Shown here: positions 8,601 to 18,176 of the stretch, piece by piece
Position numbering within the stretch: position 1 is the stretch's first letter
Layout: every line of letters starts with the position of its first letter
Assembly (NCBI RefSeq): GCF_016899425.1
Contig: NZ_CP045996.1
Coordinates: forward strand, 744,001 to 808,000
Origin: Burkholderia sp. MS389
Lineage (GTDB): Bacteria; Pseudomonadota; Gammaproteobacteria; Burkholderiales; Burkholderiaceae
DNA length: 64,000 bases
Reading direction: 5' to 3'
Translations under genes and position numbers: made by a program
The notes under the pieces: generated by a model
What the model saw: only the letters and a program-made list of their open reading frames with translations
Databases searched by the model: none
What the model was told of the DNA's origin: nothing

Positions 8601-9617
8601 CTATACATACCAATCCAGCGTCTTCACGATCCCCGTTTCGAAGCTCTCCGCCGGCCGCCATTGCAATTCGCGGGCGAGCTTCCCCGCATCGATCGCATAG
8701 CGCCGGTCGTGACCGGCGCGATCGGTGACGAACCGGACGAGGCGCGCATGCGGTGCGTGTTCGGGCCGCCGCGCGTCGAGCAGCGTACAGATCAGCGCGA
8801 CGATGTCGACGTTGCGCCATTCGTTGCAGCCGCCGACGGTGTACGTCTCGCCGACCGTCCCGCGCCGGATGACCGCGTCGATCGCACGGCAATGGTCGTC
8901 GACGTACAGCCAGTCGCGCACGTTCGCGCCGTCGCCGTACACGGGGATGTCGGTGCCTTCGAGGCAATGACGGATCACGGTCGGAATGAACTTCTCGCCG
9001 TGCTGGCGCGGCCCGTAATTGTTCGAGCAGTTCGTCGTGGTGACGGGCAATCCGTACGTATGGAAATAGGCGCGGACGAGATGGTCCGAGCTTGCCTTGG
9101 TGGCGGAGTACGGGGAGTTCGGCGCATACGGTGTCGTTTCGGAAAAAGGCGGGTCGTCGGGACCCAGCGAGCCGTACACCTCGTCGGTGCCGATATGGTG
9201 AAAGCGGCGGCGCGTGAGGGCGTCGGCCCGGCCGAGTTTTTGCTCGTTCAACCAAAGCTGGCGGCACGCGTCGAGCAGCGTCCACGTGCCGAGCACGTTC
9301 GTGCGAACGAATTCGCCGGGGCCGTCGATCGAGCGGTCGACGTGGCTTTCGGCCGCGAAGTGGACGACGGTGTCGATCGCATGGTCGCGTAGCAGCGACT
9401 CGACGAGCGGTCGGTCGCAGATGTCGCCGAGGACGAAGCGATGACGATCGGCGCCCGGCAGGGCGTCGCCGAGATTGTCGAGGCTGCCCGCATAGGTCAG
9501 CAGATCCAGCGTGACGACGCTGACCTGCGGATCGCTTTCGAGCAGATGCCGGACAAAATTGGCGCCGATGAAACCGGCACCGCCCGTCACGAGAACATGT
9601 TTCGGTCGATAGCTCAT
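8601..9617 (-). CDS. rfbB: dTDP-glucose 4,6-dehydratase
   Basis: This 338-residue protein converts dTDP-D-glucose to dTDP-4-keto-6-deoxy-D-glucose, the second step of dTDP-L-rhamnose synthesis. The NAD-binding GGAGFIG loop is at residues 12-18. The AAESHVDRSI segment, the TDEVYGSL active-site region and YSATK near residue 170 are all typical, as is RDWLYVDDHCRAI. The start ATG overlaps the stop of rfbD. The protein ends at KTLDWYV, about 15-20 residues before the usual C-terminus, whose WY motif is normally followed by a short tail. This suggests a shortened but probably still folded enzyme. It is the last gene of rfbACDB. Confidence 0.93.
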   Translation of the reverse strand: MSYRPKHVLVTGGAGFIGANFVRHLLESDPQVSVVTLDLLTYAGSLDNLGDALPGADRHRFVLGDICDRPLVESLLRDHAIDTVVHFAAESHVDRSIDGPGEFVRTNVLGTWTLLDACRQLWLNEQKLGRADALTRRRFHHIGTDEVYGSLGPDDPPFSETTPYAPNSPYSATKASSDHLVRAYFHTYGLPVTTTNCSNNYGPRQHGEKFIPTVIRHCLEGTDIPVYGDGANVRDWLYVDDHCRAIDAVIRRGTVGETYTVGGCNEWRNVDIVALICTLLDARRPEHAPHARLVRFVTDRAGHDRRYAIDAGKLARELQWRPAESFETGIVKTLDWYV

Positions 9618-10498
9618 GAGGTTCGCTTCCAGGTGGCAAACACGTCGGTGAGACCCGCGATCCACGAAGGCGATTCGACCCCGAAGTGTTCTCGCAGGAG
9701 GCTGCAGTCGAGCGCGGAATTCGCCGGTCTCGGCGCAGGCAACGGATAGGCGTCGGTCCGGATCGGCCGGACCAGCGGCACACGGTCGATCAGGCCGGCG
9801 CGCCGCGCCTCGGTGAAGATCGTTTCGGCGAAGCCGTGCCATGTCGTCACGGGCGTGCCGCACAGGTGATAGGTGCCCCAGCGCAGCGCTTCACCGGCCC
9901 GGTATCGCGCCGCGATCGTCAGCAGCGCGTCGGCGATCGCACCGGCATGCGTCGGGCCGCCGTACTGATCGGCGACGACGCCGACGACCTCGCGCTCGCG
10001 CGCCAGCCGCAGCATGGTGCGCACGAAATTGCCGCCGTGCGCGCCGAACACCCAGGCGACGCGCAGAATCAGGTGACGGTCGGGCAGTCGCTCGCGCACC
10101 GCTTCCTCGCCCGCGAGCTTGCTCCGGCCGTACACGCCGAGCGGCGCGACGGCGGCGGTTTCCGCGTACGGGCCGGGCATGCGGCCGTCGAACACGTAGT
10201 CGGTCGACAGATGAATCAACGGAATCCCGAGCGCGGCGCACGCGTTGGCCAGCACGGCCGGCCCGTCGCGGTTCGCCCGCCACGCGGCATCGGGCTCGGC
10301 CTCCGCGCGGTCGACGGCGGTCCATCCGGCGGCATTGATCACGAGCGCGGCCCGGTGTTCGTCGAACGCACGGCGCACCGAGCCTGCATCGGCGATGTCG
10401 AGCGCGGCGCGCGACAGCCCGACGAGCGGCTGCCCGCCCGCGCGCAACACCAGTTCGCGGCCGACCTGGCCGAGCGCGCCGGTCACGACGATCGTCAT
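9614..10498 (-). CDS. rfbD: dTDP-4-dehydrorhamnose reductase
   Basis: This 294-residue SDR-like reductase performs the final NAD(P)H-dependent step to dTDP-L-rhamnose. Its N-terminus has VVTGALGQVGREL, then INAAGWTAVDRAE. The catalytic region includes STDYVFDG and GVYGRSKLAGE, the YxxxK motif of the family. The C-terminus contains TDAYPLPAPRPANSALD, which is diagnostic for RmlD. Four-base overlaps join it to rfbC upstream and rfbB downstream, so translation is probably coupled. Confidence 0.95.
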   Translation of the reverse strand: MTIVVTGALGQVGRELVLRAGGQPLVGLSRAALDIADAGSVRRAFDEHRAALVINAAGWTAVDRAEAEPDAAWRANRDGPAVLANACAALGIPLIHLSTDYVFDGRMPGPYAETAAVAPLGVYGRSKLAGEEAVRERLPDRHLILRVAWVFGAHGGNFVRTMLRLAREREVVGVVADQYGGPTHAGAIADALLTIAARYRAGEALRWGTYHLCGTPVTTWHGFAETIFTEARRAGLIDRVPLVRPIRTDAYPLPAPRPANSALDCSLLREHFGVESPSWIAGLTDVFATWKRTS

Positions 10499-11076
10499 CG
10501 CGCACTCCCGTATGCGGGCAGCAGCGCCGGCGCGCCGGCTGCCAGTTCGGCGAGCGGAGGCTGCCGCCGATCCTTGTCCGACAACTGATACGGCGCGCCG
10601 GCGTCCGGCCAGTCGATGCCGATATCCGGATCGTCCCAACGCACGCCGGCGTCCGAATCGGGATCGTAGTACTGCGTGCACTTGTACGCGAAGTCGGCCT
10701 CGTCGGACAACACGCAAAAGCCGTGCGCGAAGCCGGGCGGAATCCACAGCATCCGGTGCGATACGTCGTCGAGCTGCGCCCCGAACCAGCAGCCGAAGCA
10801 CGGCGAGCCGCGCCGGATGTCGACGGCGACGTCGTAGACCGCGCCGCGCGCCGCGTGCACCAATTTGCCTTGCGGATTCACGCGCTGGTAGTGCAGCCCG
10901 CGCAGCACGCCGCGCCGCGAGCGCGACTGGTTGTCCTGGACGAAGGTCGCGTCGACGCCGGCGTCGCGCAGCCAGCTTGCCCGGAAGCTTTCGACGAAAA
11001 AGCCGCGCGCATCGCCGAACACGCCGGGCTCGATCAACAGCACGCCGGGCAACGGCGTCTCGATCACCCGTGTCAT
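10495..11076 (-). CDS. rfbC: dTDP-4-dehydrorhamnose 3,5-epimerase
   Basis: The 193-residue cupin-fold epimerase carries the RmlC landmarks [28 protein letters not shown] with the catalytic His, [15 protein letters not shown], and [18 protein letters not shown]. It epimerises C3 and C5 of the 4-keto-6-deoxy sugar. AAGGAGG lies before the ATG, which also overlaps the rfbA stop. The C-terminal tail after KDRRQPPL is slightly long and proline/alanine-rich. Confidence 0.95.
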   Translation of the reverse strand: MTRVIETPLPGVLLIEPGVFGDARGFFVESFRASWLRDAGVDATFVQDNQSRSRRGVLRGLHYQRVNPQGKLVHAARGAVYDVAVDIRRGSPCFGCWFGAQLDDVSHRMLWIPPGFAHGFCVLSDEADFAYKCTQYYDPDSDAGVRWDDPDIGIDWPDAGAPYQLSDKDRRQPPLAELAAGAPALLPAYGSAR

Positions 11077-11969
11077 GCCGCGACCTCCTTGCTCAGCAGA
11101 TCGAGCAGATAGCGGCCGTAACCGCTTTTCGCGAGTTTGTGGGCCAGCGTTTCGAGCTGCTCCGCATCGATCCAGCCGAGCCGGTACGCAATTTCCTCGG
11201 GACACGCGATTTGCAGGCCCTGCCGCGCCTGCATCACCTGGATGAAATTGGCCGCGTCGAGCAGCGATTCGTGCGTGCCGGTGTCGAGCCATGCGTAGCC
11301 GCGTCCAAGTATCTCGACGTTCAGCGCGCCGCGCGCGAGATACGCGAGATTCAGGTCGGTGATCTCCAGTTCGCCGCGCGCCGACGGGCGCACGGCCTTC
11401 GCCAGTTCGACGACGTCGTTGTCGTAGAAATAGAGGCCGGTGACCGCGTAATTCGACTTCGGCTCGCGCGGTTTCTCCTCGAGGTCGATCGCGCGGCCGT
11501 CCGCGTCGAACGACACGACGCCGTAGCGCTCCGGATCGCGCACGTAGTAGCCGAACACGGTCGCGCCGGCGGTCCGTGCGGCGGCCTGCTGCAGCAGCGA
11601 CGACAGCGCGGGCCCGTGATAGATGTTGTCGCCGAGCACGAGCGTCGCCGCGTCGCGACCGATGAACGGCGCGCCGATCACGAACGCCTGCGCAAGACCG
11701 TCGGGGCTTGGCTGCGTCGCATACGAAAAGCTCATGCCCCACTGGCTGCCGTCGCCGAGCAGTTGCTGGAACGCGTCGAGATCGCGCGGCGTCGAGATGA
11801 TCAGCACGTCGCGGATGCCGGACAGCATGATCGTGCTGAGCGGGTAATAGATCATCGGCTTGTCGTACACCGGCATCAATTGCTTCGATACCGAATGCGT
11901 GAGCGGGTGGAGCCGGGTGCCCGAGCCGCCCGCCAGAATCAGTCCTTTACGGCCAATCGCTGTTTGCAT
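11073..11969 (-). CDS. rfbA: Glucose-1-phosphate thymidylyltransferase
   Basis: This 298-residue enzyme makes dTDP-glucose from dTTP and glucose-1-phosphate, the first step of the pathway. The nucleotide-binding [11 protein letters not shown] loop is at residues 12-22 and is followed by the [18 protein letters not shown] block. Metal-binding LGDNIYHG and the FEEKP-like [10 protein letters not shown] are present. The ATG follows GAGGG at good spacing. It is the first gene of rfbACDB. This arrangement is apart from any O-antigen cluster visible here, so it is probably a second supply of dTDP-rhamnose. Confidence 0.95.
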   Translation of the reverse strand: MQTAIGRKGLILAGGSGTRLHPLTHSVSKQLMPVYDKPMIYYPLSTIMLSGIRDVLIISTPRDLDAFQQLLGDGSQWGMSFSYATQPSPDGLAQAFVIGAPFIGRDAATLVLGDNIYHGPALSSLLQQAAARTAGATVFGYYVRDPERYGVVSFDADGRAIDLEEKPREPKSNYAVTGLYFYDNDVVELAKAVRPSARGELEITDLNLAYLARGALNVEILGRGYAWLDTGTHESLLDAANFIQVMQARQGLQIACPEEIAYRLGWIDAEQLETLAHKLAKSGYGRYLLDLLSKEVAA

Positions 11970-12059
11970 GAGGTCCCTCGCTGCAAGAGGAAAAGTGCGT
12001 GCGTGATACGCGGAATACACCGAATGCGTCGACGAACGTCGATACCCGTGCGCGCCTCG

Positions 12060-13457
12060 CTACGGCTGCTCGGCACCGCCAACGTGAATCGCGCGAAATA
12101 CGATCGCGAAGCCGAGCGCGTACAGCGCGGCGATCACCGCGAAGCCGACGGCCGTCGCGCGGTCCGGATCGTCGATCACGTGCAGGATCACCGATGCGAT
12201 CGCGATGCCGACCAGCGAACCGATCTGCCGGCTCGCGTTCAGCGACGCGGCGGCGAGGTTCGCGTCCGCCGCATCGGCCGACTGCATCACGACGAGATTC
12301 ATCGCCGGAATGGCCTGGCCGGCGCCGAAGTTGGCCAAGCCGATCGCGACGGCCAGCACCGGATACGGCATCGCCGCGACGCCGACGAGCGCCACGCTGC
12401 CGAGCGCGGCGAGCGCGAGCCCCGAGAGCAGCGTGCGGCGCGCGCCGAACCGGGCGCTGACTTTCGCGGACGCGAGATTGCCGATGCCGAACATCGCCAT
12501 CAGCGGAAACAATTCGAACCCGGCCACGAGCGCGCTCGCGCCGCGGACGTTCTGCAAATAGAGGCTCAACAGAAAGATCTCGGCGAGAATGCCGAAGTTG
12601 ATCGCGAGACCCAGCGTGCTGCCCGCGACGAAACGCCGATTCGCGAGCAGCGCCGGCGACAGGATGCGCGAGTGCGCGTAGCGCTCGCGTAACGCAAATG
12701 CCGCGGTGGCGGCCAACGTCGTGGCGACGCCGGCGAGGATCGACGGCGAGCGCCAGCCGGCGCCGGGCCCTTCGATCAGCGTGAAGCTCAGCGCGGCGAG
12801 CGCGAGCGCGCCGAACAGATGGCCGAGCGCATTCAACGGGCCGGGATGACGCGGCGCCCGCGCGATATGCCGGTACGTGAGCCACAGGCCGGCCGCACCG
12901 ACCGGCAAATTCACCCAGAAGATACCGCGCCAGCCGATCGCGTCGACCAGCACGCCGCCGACGCAGGGCCCGAGCGCCATCGCGGCCGACACCAGCGCGC
13001 CCCAGATGCCGATCATCCGCGTGCGCATCGGCCCTGGCGGGAACGCGAGCGTGAGCAGGCTCAGCGAACTCGGCATGAACAGCGCCGCGCCGACACCTTG
13101 TGCAAGGCGCGCCGCGACCAGTGCGCCGCTGGACTGCGCGGCCGCGCACAGCACCGACGCGCCGACGAACAGCGCGAGCCCCGCGACGTAGACGGCTTTC
13201 GATCCGTAGCGGTTCGCGAGCGCGCCGCCGAGCAGCAGCAGCGCGGCGAAGCTGAGCGTGTACGCATCGACGACCCACACCAGCGCGGTCAGCGACATCG
13301 ACAGGCTGGTTTCCATCGCCTTCAGCGCGACGTTGACGATCGTCACGTCGAGCATGGCCATCACGAAACCGCACGCGAGCGCGACCATCACGAGCACGGG
13401 ACGCGCGGCCGCGGCGGCGTACGCGCCGGCGACCGGCGTGGCGCGCCCGCCGTTCAT
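12060..13457 (-). CDS. MFS efflux transporter, DHA2 (EmrB/QacA) family
   Basis: This 465-residue carrier has fourteen predicted hydrophobic segments. The DHA2 landmark LDVTIVNVALKAM lies in helix 1, ANRYGSKAVYVAGLALF follows helix 2, and the antiporter motif GPCVGGVLVDAIGWRGIFWVN is in helix 5. GGGAGG precedes the ATG. The start overlaps the stop of livF by four bases, so it is the distal gene of the livKHMGF transcript. DHA2 proteins usually export drugs or organic compounds using proton motive force. Its fusion to an import operon suggests it exports a by-product or toxic analogue of the imported compound; this is inference. Confidence 0.9.
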   Translation of the reverse strand: MNGGRATPVAGAYAAAAARPVLVMVALACGFVMAMLDVTIVNVALKAMETSLSMSLTALVWVVDAYTLSFAALLLLGGALANRYGSKAVYVAGLALFVGASVLCAAAQSSGALVAARLAQGVGAALFMPSSLSLLTLAFPPGPMRTRMIGIWGALVSAAMALGPCVGGVLVDAIGWRGIFWVNLPVGAAGLWLTYRHIARAPRHPGPLNALGHLFGALALAALSFTLIEGPGAGWRSPSILAGVATTLAATAAFALRERYAHSRILSPALLANRRFVAGSTLGLAINFGILAEIFLLSLYLQNVRGASALVAGFELFPLMAMFGIGNLASAKVSARFGARRTLLSGLALAALGSVALVGVAAMPYPVLAVAIGLANFGAGQAIPAMNLVVMQSADAADANLAAASLNASRQIGSLVGIAIASVILHVIDDPDRATAVGFAVIAALYALGFAIVFRAIHVGGAEQP

Positions 13458-14173
13458 GCGGCCCTCCCGCCGAGGTACAGGCGTCGCATCTCGTCGCTGT
13501 CTAGCAGCTCGGCCGCGGCGCCTTCGAGCGCGACGCGCCCCATCGTCAGCACGATGCCGCGATCCGCGATGCGCAGCGCCTCGATCGCATTCTGCTCGAC
13601 CATCAGCACGCCGATATGCTCGGTGTCGCGCATCCGGACGATCGCGTCGAACACCTCGTCGACCATCTTCGGCGACAGGCCGGCCGACGGCTCGTCGAGC
13701 AGCAGCAACACCGGGCGCGGCATCAGTGCGCGTGCGAGCGACACGATTTGCCGCTCGCCGCCGGACAATGCGCCCGCCAGCGACCGGTAGCGACGCCGCA
13801 GCACCGGATACTGCTCGCACAGCTCGTCGATCCGCGCCTCGCGCGGAAACGCCGACATCGACTGGCCGCCGAGCATCAGGTTTTCGCGCACGGTCAGCGA
13901 CGCGAACACGTTGTCGGTCTGCGGCACGAAGCCGATCCCGTACTCGCGGATCTTTCGGTGGACCGGCACGCGCGCCACGTCCGTGCCCTGGATCGTCACG
14001 CTGCCGGCCCGCGGCAGCACGAAGCCTGCGATCGCCTTCAGCAGCGTCGATTTTCCGCAGCCGTTCGGGCCGAGGATCGTCACGATGTCGATGGCCCCGA
14101 CCGTGAGCGACACGCCATGCAGGATGTCGACTTCGGGCGTGTAGCCGGCGACGAGTTCGCGCACGTCGATCAT
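13454..14173 (-). CDS. livF: Branched-chain amino acid-type ABC transporter ATPase, LivF-like
   Basis: This 239-residue ATPase has Walker A GPNGCGKST at residues 35-43, a Q-loop FVPQTDNVF, the signature LSGGERQ, and Walker B LLLLLDEPS followed by the LivF-specific AGLSPKMV. The C-terminal MGRVALEGAAAELL is typical of LivF. It energises import together with LivG. The gene overlaps both neighbours by four bases. Confidence 0.92.
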   Translation of the reverse strand: MIDVRELVAGYTPEVDILHGVSLTVGAIDIVTILGPNGCGKSTLLKAIAGFVLPRAGSVTIQGTDVARVPVHRKIREYGIGFVPQTDNVFASLTVRENLMLGGQSMSAFPREARIDELCEQYPVLRRRYRSLAGALSGGERQIVSLARALMPRPVLLLLDEPSAGLSPKMVDEVFDAIVRMRDTEHIGVLMVEQNAIEALRIADRGIVLTMGRVALEGAAAELLDSDEMRRLYLGGRAA

Positions 14174-14955
14174 GACGCCTCCAGCGGACGAGGGGCGGCA
14201 TGGGCGCGCCCGAGATACGCGTCGAGTACGCGACGGTTGCGCTCCAGCTCGGCCGGCCGGCAGTTCGCGATCGTCACGCCGCGGTCCAGCACGACGCAGC
14301 GGTCGCACAGCTCGCGGATGAAATGCATGTCGTGCTCGATGACGACCAGCGTGACGCCTTGCTTGCGAATCCGTCGCAGTTCGTCGATCAGCTCGCCGCG
14401 CAGGTTCGGGTGCACGCCGGCGGTCGGCTCGTCGAGCAGCAGCAGCTTGGGCGCGGTCATCATCGCGCACGCGATGCCCAGCAGCTTCTTCTGGCCGCCG
14501 GAAATCGACGCGGCGGACAGGTGCGCGACGCCGGACAGTTTCAGCTCGTCCAGCAGCGCGGCGGCGCGTGCACGCGTATCGGCATCGAGCGCGCGCGTCG
14601 CACGGCCGGGCCAGAGGGCGGCGGCGATGCCGTGGCGCGCGGACGAAGCCGCCATCGCGAGTTCGAGCACCGACATGCGTGCGGGCATCGACGGCAACTG
14701 GAACGTGCGGCGCACGCCCAGCCGCGCAATCTTGTGCGGCAACAGCGCGTCGATCCGCCGACCGTCGAAGCGGATCGCGCCCGCCGCGAGCGGCGCGAAG
14801 CCGGTGATCGCGTTGAGCGCGGTGCTCTTGCCGGAGCCGTTCGGGCCGAGCAGTCCGACGATTTCGCCGCCGTCGACCGACAGCGTGACCCCGGACAAGA
14901 CGACGTTCTCGCCGTAGCGGATCGTCACGCCGTCGAGATCGAGCAGCGTGCTCAT
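14170..14955 (-). CDS. livG: Branched-chain amino acid-type ABC transporter ATPase, LivG-like
   Basis: This 261-residue ATPase has Walker A GPNGSGKST at residues 37-45, the Q-loop TFQLPSM, the somewhat atypical signature ISGGQKK and Walker B LLLLDEPTAGVHPN. EHDMHFIRELCDRCVVLDRG is the classic LivG switch region. It pairs with LivF on the cytoplasmic face of the LivHM permease. Four-base overlaps on both sides imply coupled translation. Confidence 0.92.
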   Translation of the reverse strand: MSTLLDLDGVTIRYGENVVLSGVTLSVDGGEIVGLLGPNGSGKSTALNAITGFAPLAAGAIRFDGRRIDALLPHKIARLGVRRTFQLPSMPARMSVLELAMAASSARHGIAAALWPGRATRALDADTRARAAALLDELKLSGVAHLSAASISGGQKKLLGIACAMMTAPKLLLLDEPTAGVHPNLRGELIDELRRIRKQGVTLVVIEHDMHFIRELCDRCVVLDRGVTIANCRPAELERNRRVLDAYLGRAHAAPRPLEAS

Positions 14956-15839
14956 GGCCGCACCTCCAGGCGCTCGGGTACGAGCCCGTGCGGACGCCAG
15001 AGCACGCACGCGAGCAGCATCAGGCCGACCAGGCCCAGCCGCACCGCGCCGGTCAGGTCGCTGCCGACATCGAGCCAGTCCTTGAGAAACGGCGCCAGCG
15101 CGTAGACGGCCTGCACGATCAGCGTGCCGACCAGCACACCCAGGTGGCTGCCGAGGCCGCCGACCATCACGACGGTCCACAGCGCGAAGGTCTCGGACGC
15201 GATCATCGCGTCCGGCCCGACATAGCCGATGTACCACGCGGCGAGTGCCCCGGCGAGCGCGGCGGGCAGCGCGCCCGCGATGCATGCGCGCGTTTTCAGC
15301 GCGAGCGGATCGTAGCCGAAGCAGACCGCGAGCGCGGGTTCTTCGCGCATCACCTTCAGCGCCCGGCCGAAGCGGCTCGCGGTCAGGCGCCGGTACGTCG
15401 CGTAGGTGAGCGCGAGGCAGCCGGCCGTGACCGCGAGGAACGCGAGTTCGGCCCACGGCGCGCGCAGCCCGGGGAATAGCGGCGCGATGCCGCCGATGCC
15501 TTGCGCGCCACCGGTCAACCCGCTTTCGTTGAGCGCGATCGTGCGCAGGATCTCGGCGATCGCGAGCGTCGCGATCCCCCAGTAGTCGGCGGAGAGCTGC
15601 CGCCCGAGCCGCGCGACGACGATCGCCAGCGCACCCGCCGCGGCCAGCGCGAGCGCGAGCGCCGAAGGCAATGGCCAGCCGAGCCGAGACGCGATGCCGG
15701 CCGCGTACGCGCCGAGCCCGCTGAACGCAATGAAGCCGAAATTGACGAGTCCCGCATAGCCGGCCTGCAGGTTCAACCCGAGCGCCATCGTCGCGTACAG
15801 GCAGCCGACGGTCAGCAGATGGATGACGAAGCTAGACAC
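14952..15839 (-). CDS. livM: Branched-chain amino acid-type ABC transporter permease, LivM-like
   Basis: This 295-residue integral membrane protein has eight or more hydrophobic segments. Family features are GLNLQAGYAGLVNFGFIAF near the N-terminus, the SADYWGIATLAIAEILR stretch, and the EAA-like coupling loop GRALKVMREEPALAVCFGYD. A GTG start at 15839 is used and overlaps the livH stop by eight bases. With LivH it forms the transmembrane channel. Confidence 0.9.
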   Translation of the reverse strand: MSSFVIHLLTVGCLYATMALGLNLQAGYAGLVNFGFIAFSGLGAYAAGIASRLGWPLPSALALALAAAGALAIVVARLGRQLSADYWGIATLAIAEILRTIALNESGLTGGAQGIGGIAPLFPGLRAPWAELAFLAVTAGCLALTYATYRRLTASRFGRALKVMREEPALAVCFGYDPLALKTRACIAGALPAALAGALAAWYIGYVGPDAMIASETFALWTVVMVGGLGSHLGVLVGTLIVQAVYALAPFLKDWLDVGSDLTGAVRLGLVGLMLLACVLWRPHGLVPERLEVRP

Positions 15840-16725
15840 GCCGTACCTCCCGATCGAAGATGCCGTAAGGCCGGAAGATCAGTGCGACGAGCAGGATCGC
15901 GAACGACACCGCGCCGACGTACTCGACCGGAAAGAATTGCATCGGCCGATCGACGAGCCCGCCGAAATCGACGTTCAGCGCGACGGTTTCGGCCACCGCG
16001 ATCAGCAGCGCACCGGCCGCGGCGCCGAGCGGATTGCCGAGGCCGCCCAGGATCGCCGCGGAAAACACCGGGATCAGCAGTCCATAGCCGAGATTCACAT
16101 GCACGCTCTCGGTGGCGCCGAGCATCGTGCCGCCGAGCGCCGCCAGCACGCCGCTCGCGAACGTGATCACGTTGGTCACGCGCGTCGCGTCGATGCCGGT
16201 CGCGAGCGCCAGCGCGCGATTCGACGCGAGCGCACGCATCGCCCGCCCGAGGCCGGTGCGGTACAGCAGCGCCGCGAATATCGCGAGCGCGCCGGCGCCG
16301 CATGCGATCGAGCCCAGTTGCGGCACGGACAGCGCGACGCCGGCGATCACCATCGGCGGATGCACGTCCTGCGCATACTGCTGCGGCCGCGAGCCGGCGA
16401 CGCCGAGCACCAGCGCGACCGCGAGCATCGAGATCGCAAGCGAGCCGATCATCGCCACCGCGCTGCCGGAGCGCAGCAGTCTCGCGAACACGAACAGGTT
16501 CAGCAGCGTCGCGGCGGTGCCGACCAGCGCGCAGGACACGGCCGTCGCGAGCGCGAACGGCAGCCCCGCGCGTTCCAGCCAGAGCGTCGCGAATGCGCCG
16601 AGCATCGCGTACTGGACATGCGCGATGTTGGGAAAGCGGATCAGCGAATAGAGCGTCGACAGGCCGACCGACACCAGCAGCAGATCGGCGGTGCGGATCA
16701 ATACGTCGACAATGAATGACAGCAT
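15832..16725 (-). CDS. livH: Branched-chain amino acid-type ABC transporter permease, LivH-like
   Basis: This 297-residue permease shows the LivH pattern: GLSTLYSLIRFPNIAHVQYAM at the N-terminus, the coupling segment GRAMRALASNRALALATGID, and the conserved C-terminal AILGGLGNPLGAAAGALLIAVAE. About eight hydrophobic helices are visible. It lies 32 bases after the binding-protein gene and overlaps livM. Confidence 0.91.
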   Translation of the reverse strand: MLSFIVDVLIRTADLLLVSVGLSTLYSLIRFPNIAHVQYAMLGAFATLWLERAGLPFALATAVSCALVGTAATLLNLFVFARLLRSGSAVAMIGSLAISMLAVALVLGVAGSRPQQYAQDVHPPMVIAGVALSVPQLGSIACGAGALAIFAALLYRTGLGRAMRALASNRALALATGIDATRVTNVITFASGVLAALGGTMLGATESVHVNLGYGLLIPVFSAAILGGLGNPLGAAAGALLIAVAETVALNVDFGGLVDRPMQFFPVEYVGAVSFAILLVALIFRPYGIFDREVRRV

Positions 16726-16757
16726 GGCGAGATCCTCTGGTTCATCCGGGCGGGCGC

Positions 16758-17858
16758 TTACTGCTGCGCGACGACCGATTGGCGGTAGACCACCTTCTCG
16801 TACGGCTGGACTTCCCGCTGACCGTCGGCATCGAACGCGATCGCGCCGGTCACGCCGGTATACGACTTGCCCAATGCCGCGAGCGCGGTGCGAATCTTCG
16901 CCGGGTCGATGGATTGCGCGCGGCCGATCGCCGCGGCGGACAACAGCGTCGCGTCATACGCATAGCTGCCGAACGCCGAGCGCGGGGCCTCGTTGTACGC
17001 GGCCTGATAGGCGCTCGCATACGCTTTCGCGCCCGCGCCGAGCGCGGCGACTTCGAGGCCGATCTGGCCTTGCGCGATCTGCGCGGGCGTGTCGCTCGTG
17101 CACATCGTCAGGTAGATGCCGTACCACGGATGCTGGTTGAGCCGCATCTCGAATGCCTGCCGGTTCAGCGTCGCGGCTTCCTGGCCATAGGCGCTGTAGA
17201 CATACGCGTCGGGCTGCGCGCGCGATGCCTGCTCCAGTTCGCGGCGATAGGTCGATTGTCCTTCCGTATAGAGCACCGTCGACACCACCGTGCCGCCGAG
17301 CGCCTCGAAACGCTTCCTGAATTCGCCGGCAATCCCCTGGCCGTAGCCGTTGTTCGGCGCGATCAGCGCGATGCGACGCAGCTTGCGGGCGTACACGTCC
17401 TGCGCGGCGAAGCGCGCGGACAGGTCGTCCAGCCCGATCACGCTGAACGAGCCCGCGCCGATCTTGCGCACCTGCTGGCTCGACGAGCCGATGTTGATGT
17501 GCACGTCGCCCTGGCGCACCAGGAACTGTCCGACCGGTATCGTGACCGACGACGAGAATTCGCCGAGCACGACCGGCACGTGTTCGACGGTCGCGAGCTT
17601 GCGCGCGGCGTCGAGCGCGGTATTGGCCGAGCCGCCCGAATCCTCGATGCGCACGGCGAGCTTCTGGCCCAGCACGCCGCCTTTCGCATTGATCTGCGCG
17701 ACGGCCAGCTCGATGCCGCGGCGCTGGTCTTCGCCGATCGACGCACTCGCGCCGGTCAGCGGCAGCACCGCGCCCACGCTGACGTCGGCGTGCGCAGCGC
17801 CCGACGCAAGCGCCCCGAGCGCGATCCAGATACCGATACTCCACTGACTTGCCTTCAT
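16758..17858 (-). CDS. livK: Branched-chain amino acid-type ABC transporter substrate-binding protein
   Basis: This 366-residue periplasmic protein begins with a Sec signal peptide of about 24 residues ending ASGAAHA. The mature part has VGAVLPLTGASASIGEDQRRGIE, the opening strand of LivK-type receptors, and GEFSSSVTIPVGQF in lobe one. It is the first gene of the minus-strand operon and diverges from ridA across a control region. Because that operon faces amine-oxidising genes, the ligand may be an unusual or D-amino acid; the sequence does not settle this. Confidence 0.91.
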   Translation of the reverse strand: MKASQWSIGIWIALGALASGAAHADVSVGAVLPLTGASASIGEDQRRGIELAVAQINAKGGVLGQKLAVRIEDSGGSANTALDAARKLATVEHVPVVLGEFSSSVTIPVGQFLVRQGDVHINIGSSSQQVRKIGAGSFSVIGLDDLSARFAAQDVYARKLRRIALIAPNNGYGQGIAGEFRKRFEALGGTVVSTVLYTEGQSTYRRELEQASRAQPDAYVYSAYGQEAATLNRQAFEMRLNQHPWYGIYLTMCTSDTPAQIAQGQIGLEVAALGAGAKAYASAYQAAYNEAPRSAFGSYAYDATLLSAAAIGRAQSIDPAKIRTALAALGKSYTGVTGAIAFDADGQREVQPYEKVVYRQSVVAQQ

Positions 17859-18176
17859 CTTCGTTCTCCCGTCGCATGGTCGGCCGCACGGTTGGCGGCA
17901 TGGTTTGATATACAGAAGTGTCGACAGAATCACAGAACAAAAATCGTTTGCAAATAAATTTTCGAGCCGCTGTGACGAATAGCGAAAGTCTTGTTTGAGA
18001 TAGAAAATTTTCCCTGTTTTCATGCATTTATGCACGCGGATAAAGCGCGTGGATAGCCCTGGTGCATGGGCGCGCCAATCCGGCGCAATCGAGAATATTT
18101 CTGAAAAAAGTGTATACAGAGGTGAATTGCAGTGCTTAAATCTGCCCAACTCGACACGACCTCGGAGGGCAGTCAG
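17859..18176. promoter_or_regulatory. Divergent control region with duplicated GntR-like elements
   Basis: This gap of 318 bases separates livK (minus) and ridA (plus). A 12-base element TATACAGAAGTG occurs at 17909-17920 and TATACAGAGGTG at 18113-18124, one near each gene start. The second is part of the perfect palindrome TGTATACA (18111-18118), the form expected of a GntR/FCD operator. Between them are the palindromes GAAAATTTTC (18003-18012) and TGCATTTATGCA (18023-18034). The region is clearly AT-richer than its neighbours. The GntR protein encoded at 20694 is the obvious candidate ligand-responsive repressor. Confidence 0.55.

Noticed and set aside
10245-12692. Open plus-strand frame of about 815 codons
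   Set aside because: It lies opposite rfbD, rfbC, rfbA and an MFS gene, and its Arg-rich composition is typical of antisense frames in GC-rich DNA.
12060-14201. Apparent fusion of an ABC ATPase frame with the DHA2 carrier
   Set aside because: The upstream portion is an out-of-frame reading of livF. The carrier has its own ATG with GGGAGG at 13457.
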